Assembly (NCBI RefSeq): GCF_018885265.1
Contig: NZ_CP076538.1
Span: 7,352,001-7,416,000, forward strand
DNA: 64,000 bases
From: Amycolatopsis aidingensis
GTDB lineage: Bacteria > Actinomycetota > Actinomycetes > Mycobacteriales > Pseudonocardiaceae
Direction: 5' to 3'
The notes beneath the pieces are model-generated. The model made no database searches. It saw only the letters and a list, made by a program, of their open reading frames with translations, and had not been told where the DNA came from. Each line of letters starts with the position of its first letter. Position 1 is the first letter of the stretch. Below are positions 61,633 through 64,000 of the stretch, one piece after another. The position numbers and the translations under genes were made by a program.

Positions 61633-62409
61633 TCAGGTGCGGCCGCGGCCGGAGATGCCACCGCCGATCCGCTGGATCAGCCGGTGCGGCAACAGCCTGC
61701 CGATCCCCACCAGCACCTTGTACTGCGGGCTGGGGATGGAGACGATCCGGCCCCGGCGCAGGTCGGCCAGTGCCTCGTCCACCACCCGCTCCGCGGTGAG
61801 CCAGAACCAGGACGGCCCCGGTTTCTCCAGCCCGGCCCGCTGGTGGAACTCGGTCTGGGTGAAGCCGGGGCACAGCGCCATCATCCGCACCCCGCTTCCT
61901 GGCAACGCGGCCGCGATGCCCTCGGTGAACGAGGTCACCCAGTTCTTGCTCGCGGTGTAGGTGGAGCCCCGGCCGGGGAAGAACCCGGCCACGCTGGACA
62001 CGTTGATCACCTCGCCGTGGCCCCGCTCCAGCATGCCCGGCAGCACCGCCCTGGTGAGCCGGAGCACCGCCGTCACGTTCAGGTCGAGCTGGGTCTGCAG
62101 GTCCGCCATCGCGGCGGTCCAGAACTCGCCGGCCAGGCCCATCCCGGCGTTGTTCACCAGCAGGTCGACCGGTGCCTCCTGGGCGGTGAGCCGCGCCTCC
62201 ACGGCCTCGCGGCCCTCGGCGGTGGCCAGGTCGGCCTGGAGCACCTCGGTGCTCGTGCCGTGCCGGTCGCGCAGCTCTCCGGCCAGGGCGGCGAGCCGGT
62301 CGGTGTCCCTGGCGACGAGTACGAGTGCGTATCCGTCGGCGGCCAGCCTGCGGGCGAACTGGGCGCCGATGCCCGCGGTGGCGCCGGTAATCAGTGCGGT
62401 GGAAGCCAT
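61633..62409 (-). CDS. Short-chain dehydrogenase/reductase
   Basis: From the ATG at 62409 the protein has 258 aa. The cofactor motif is [20 protein letters not shown], with NNAG in LLVNNAGMG, the catalytic Ser in [10 protein letters not shown] and Tyr-Lys in YTASKNWV. The C-terminal region [44 protein letters not shown] resembles the DltE/17-beta-like SDRs with a partly hydrophobic tail. It would act on a lipid or ketone. The gene stands 54 bp before the pyrE start. Confidence 0.9.
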   Translation of the reverse strand: MASTALITGATAGIGAQFARRLAADGYALVLVARDTDRLAALAGELRDRHGTSTEVLQADLATAEGREAVEARLTAQEAPVDLLVNNAGMGLAGEFWTAAMADLQTQLDLNVTAVLRLTRAVLPGMLERGHGEVINVSSVAGFFPGRGSTYTASKNWVTSFTEGIAAALPGSGVRMMALCPGFTQTEFHQRAGLEKPGPSWFWLTAERVVDEALADLRRGRIVSIPSPQYKVLVGIGRLLPHRLIQRIGGGISGRGRT

Positions 62410-62615
62410 GCTCCGACAGTACCGATTGCGCAGGGTAAAAGTTGCACTACCGGATCCCAGGTGGACACTCACATGGTTGTCACCCACGGTGGTGATAGCA
62501 AATCTTTACGTGCTAGTAGTGACACTACGCATGGCACCCACACTATTGTTCGTACCGCCATTCGGAGTAAGTACTGCCTATAAGTACCGCCACCCGCCTA
62601 CCGAACAGCGCCTTG
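62410..62615. promoter_or_regulatory. Divergent promoter region with GTAGTGACACTAC palindrome
   Basis: The 206-bp gap is AT-richer than the genes beside it. A symmetric 13-mer (GTAGTG-A-CACTAC, 62516-62528) sits in its middle, with GTCACC/GGTGA half-sites at about 62479-62495. It separates the SDR from the small acidic protein gene. The binding proteins are unknown. Confidence 0.45.
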
Positions 62616-62882
62616 ATGACCACAGAGAACGGTGCCACCGATTACGTGTCCTTCGTCCGGGGGTACCTGGCCGCGATGAGCCAGGAGCACCAGGACTTCT
62701 ACGGGCGCGGGATTCAGGAGTACGAAGCCATGGGTCAAGCTCTTCCCAGCAATTCCACCCTCAGCAACGAACAGGACGGCAAGGGGTTCTTCGCCGGGAC
62801 CCTTGACCTTTCCGGCGAGGACGGCGGCGCCGAGCAGTCCGGCAAAACGCAGCGGCAGGCCGCGCCGGAGCCGGCCAACTGA
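62616..62882 (+). CDS. Small acidic protein of unknown function, 88 aa
   Basis: The ATG at 62616 (a TTG precedes it) opens a Gln/Glu/Ser-rich, cytoplasmic protein: TTENGATDYVSFVRGYLAAMSQEHQDFYGRGIQEYEAMGQALPS, then a disordered acidic tail. The first half could form two short helices. No family, cysteine cluster or leader-core pattern of a modified peptide was recognised. No ribosome site is obvious, which fits a leaderless message. It converges with the Rv0383c-like gene with 19 bp between. Confidence 0.5.
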   Translation: MTTENGATDYVSFVRGYLAAMSQEHQDFYGRGIQEYEAMGQALPSNSTLSNEQDGKGFFAGTLDLSGEDGGAEQSGKTQRQAAPEPAN

Positions 62883-62901
62883 CCGCTCCGGCGAGACCGG
62901 A

Positions 62902-63702
62902 TCAGAACCCTGGCGGCGGCCTGCGGGCCGGTGGCTCGTCCACACCGAACTGACCGAACTCGGAGTCCAGTTCGGATTCCGGTCCGTCGAGCAGCTCACG
63001 CGAGTCCTGCGCCGCTCCGCCCTGATCCCAGCGCCTGCCGCCGACCGGGCCGCCGACGGGGTGGTCGTCCTCGAACGGATCCACGATGTCCGCGATCTCG
63101 CCGAGGTCCCGCAGCAGCCGCTCCAGCCGGGAGGGACCGACGTTGGGGGCGGCGCTGGCCAGCACCCATTCGCCTTCCAGCCAGGCCACGCCGACATCCC
63201 CGCCGAGCGCGTCCGCGGCGTCCACCAGGTCCTGCGTGATCAGGTTCCGCGAGCCCGGCACGTCATCGGTGAAGGCGTAGCGCTGGCCGACCGGGCCGAG
63301 CAACTCGGGCATCTCCGCACGCTGGAACGGCACACTGGCCAGCCACAGCTCCAGCAGCACCGGATGCACCCGGCTGCACCGCACCGCCACGATCACAGCC
63401 GGGATCACCCCGTCGGCCTCGATGTCGAACACGAACACCTGCCGCCGCCCGTCCGAGGTGAAGGTGGAGCCCGCCACCACATTGACCGCGGACTCGGCAC
63501 CGAAGTACCCGATGGCGCCGCTGGACCACTGCTGCGGAAGGCGCTCGTCCTCCTCGACGAACTGCCAGCCGCGCAGGTCGGCCCAGCGGGCGCGCTCTCT
63601 GTTCCGGGAGCCCTCCTTGGCCCTGTCCACAGCGAGTAGCGCCAGCCCCGCGAGCGCGGCGACAGCGGCGATGACGAACCAGATCCACGCCGGTATACCC
63701 AC
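62902..63702 (-). CDS. Membrane-anchored protein, Rv0383c-like
   Basis: The GTG at 63702 gives 266 aa; a GTG at 63723 would add seven residues. An N-terminal membrane segment (IPAWIWFVIAAVAALAGLALLAV) is followed by an ERARWADLRGWQFVEEDERLPQQW start and a long soluble domain. Its tail is Asp/Glu/Gly-rich and unstructured (DPFEDDHPVGGPVGGRRWDQGG). No enzyme motif is visible. M. tuberculosis has a secreted or membrane protein here between pyrE and clpB (Rv0383c), which I use as a positional orthologue. Confidence 0.7.
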   Translation of the reverse strand: MGIPAWIWFVIAAVAALAGLALLAVDRAKEGSRNRERARWADLRGWQFVEEDERLPQQWSSGAIGYFGAESAVNVVAGSTFTSDGRRQVFVFDIEADGVIPAVIVAVRCSRVHPVLLELWLASVPFQRAEMPELLGPVGQRYAFTDDVPGSRNLITQDLVDAADALGGDVGVAWLEGEWVLASAAPNVGPSRLERLLRDLGEIADIVDPFEDDHPVGGPVGGRRWDQGGAAQDSRELLDGPESELDSEFGQFGVDEPPARRPPPGF

Positions 63703-63746
63703 GGGCGTCAGCGTAGTACTCACCGCCGGGAAGCGAGGGTCAGCAT

Positions 63747-63790
63747 CCCGGTGTCCGCGGGCCCCGTTCGGGCTACCCGCGGACACCGGG
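63747..63790. terminator. 15-bp-stem hairpin downstream of clpB
   Basis: 63747-63761 and 63776-63790 are perfect complements (CCCGGTGTCCGCGGG half) around a 14-base loop. It begins 2 bases after the clpB TAA on the leftward transcript, so it should terminate clpB or shield its mRNA end. No U-run follows. Confidence 0.75.
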
Positions 63791-63792
63791 CC

Positions 63793-63999
63793 TTACGCCG
63801 CGCGGGTGACGCGGAGGGAGTCGCCCGCCTCGGGCACGTCCACCAGGACCGTGTCCCCGTCCCGGACCTCGCCTGCCAGCAGCTGCTTGGCGAGCTGGTC
63901 GCCGATCGCGGACTGCACCAGCCTGCGCAGCGGGCGCGCCCCGTAGATCGGGTCGAACCCGTTCAGCGCCAGCCACTCCCTTGCCGCCGGGGTGACGTC
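63793..63999 (-). CDS. clpB: ClpB disaggregase, C-terminal end (partial)
   Basis: The last 68 residues end at a TAA at 63793-63795. They read AAREWLALNGFDPIYGARPLRRLVQSAIGDQLAKQLLAG, then the EVRDGDTVLVDV beta strand, the D2-small domain of Hsp100/ClpB, including the conserved GARPLRR arginine finger region. ClpB with DnaK rescues aggregated proteins. The gene continues beyond the window edge. It is the last gene of the segment shared with the mycobacterial order. Confidence 0.92.
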   Translation of the reverse strand, partial: DVTPAAREWLALNGFDPIYGARPLRRLVQSAIGDQLAKQLLAGEVRDGDTVLVDVPEAGDSLRVTRAA

Positions 64000-64000
64000 C

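Overview
The window is very GC-rich actinobacterial DNA. It most resembles a member of the Pseudonocardiales (the Amycolatopsis/Prauserella/Saccharomonospora kind), inferred from gene content rather than from a database search. Supporting traits are a type VII (ESX) accessory cluster with EspG, PPE-like and DUF3558 lipoprotein genes, several F420-type enzymes, a mycothiol-type DinB enzyme, an XRE-DUF397 pair, and a SARP/AfsR regulator next to a type I PKS. No tRNA, rRNA, CRISPR array, phage module or transposase gene was seen.

Layout. 1-1,560: gene tail, small membrane protein, aminotransferase. 1,687-7,864: leftward six-gene ESX substrate/chaperone cluster whose last gene carries an intein inside a lytic-transglycosylase domain. 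7,993-19,625: housekeeping (purD, glpQ, purA, fba, DUF3151) with a TetR/secreted-lipase pair, a transporter and two F420-type oxidoreductases. 19,748-32,850: SDR, ECF sigma factor, nagA with a DasR-like operator, lactate permease, MerR/AurF-like pair, an operon of DHA2 exporter, GlcD-like oxidase, AraC and VOC genes controlled from a TetR gene, and a secreted beta-propeller. 32,960-36,695: YCII/DinB/VOC operon, XRE-DUF397, orphan solute-binding lipoprotein. 36,956-41,928: MarR operon with an MFS transporter carrying three carboxypeptidase-regulatory-like (CRL) domains and a CRL-YceI protein, then DedA. 42,304-50,783: AfsR-type SARP regulator and a one-module KS-AT-DH-KR-ACP PKS. 50,863-57,523: patatin-like protein, a DnaA-box cluster, SDR, secreted trypsin-like protease, a two-kinase operon facing a LacI gene, and a GH76 protein. 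57,593-63,999: molybdopterin oxidoreductase, TrmH, DUF2784, pyrE, SDR, an Rv0383c-like membrane protein and the end of clpB.

The core genes purA, Rv0358-like, DUF3151, fba, dedA, GH76, trmH, pyrE, Rv0383c-like and clpB appear in the order and orientations that I recall for Mycobacterium tuberculosis Rv0357c-Rv0384c. The window therefore looks like a conserved backbone with lineage-specific islands (lipase, exporters, CRL/YceI operon, SARP-PKS) inserted between backbone genes.

Two dispersed repeat families mark gene ends. A 75-bp palindromic element occurs three times, always between convergent genes, and its outermost TGA is the stop codon of the rightward gene. A family of about 21-bp tandem units occurs three times, twice directly after the stop codon of a leftward gene. 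Together with the intein, the CRL-YceI operon, the DnaA-box cluster and the DasR-like site before the SARP gene, these are the points most worth following up.
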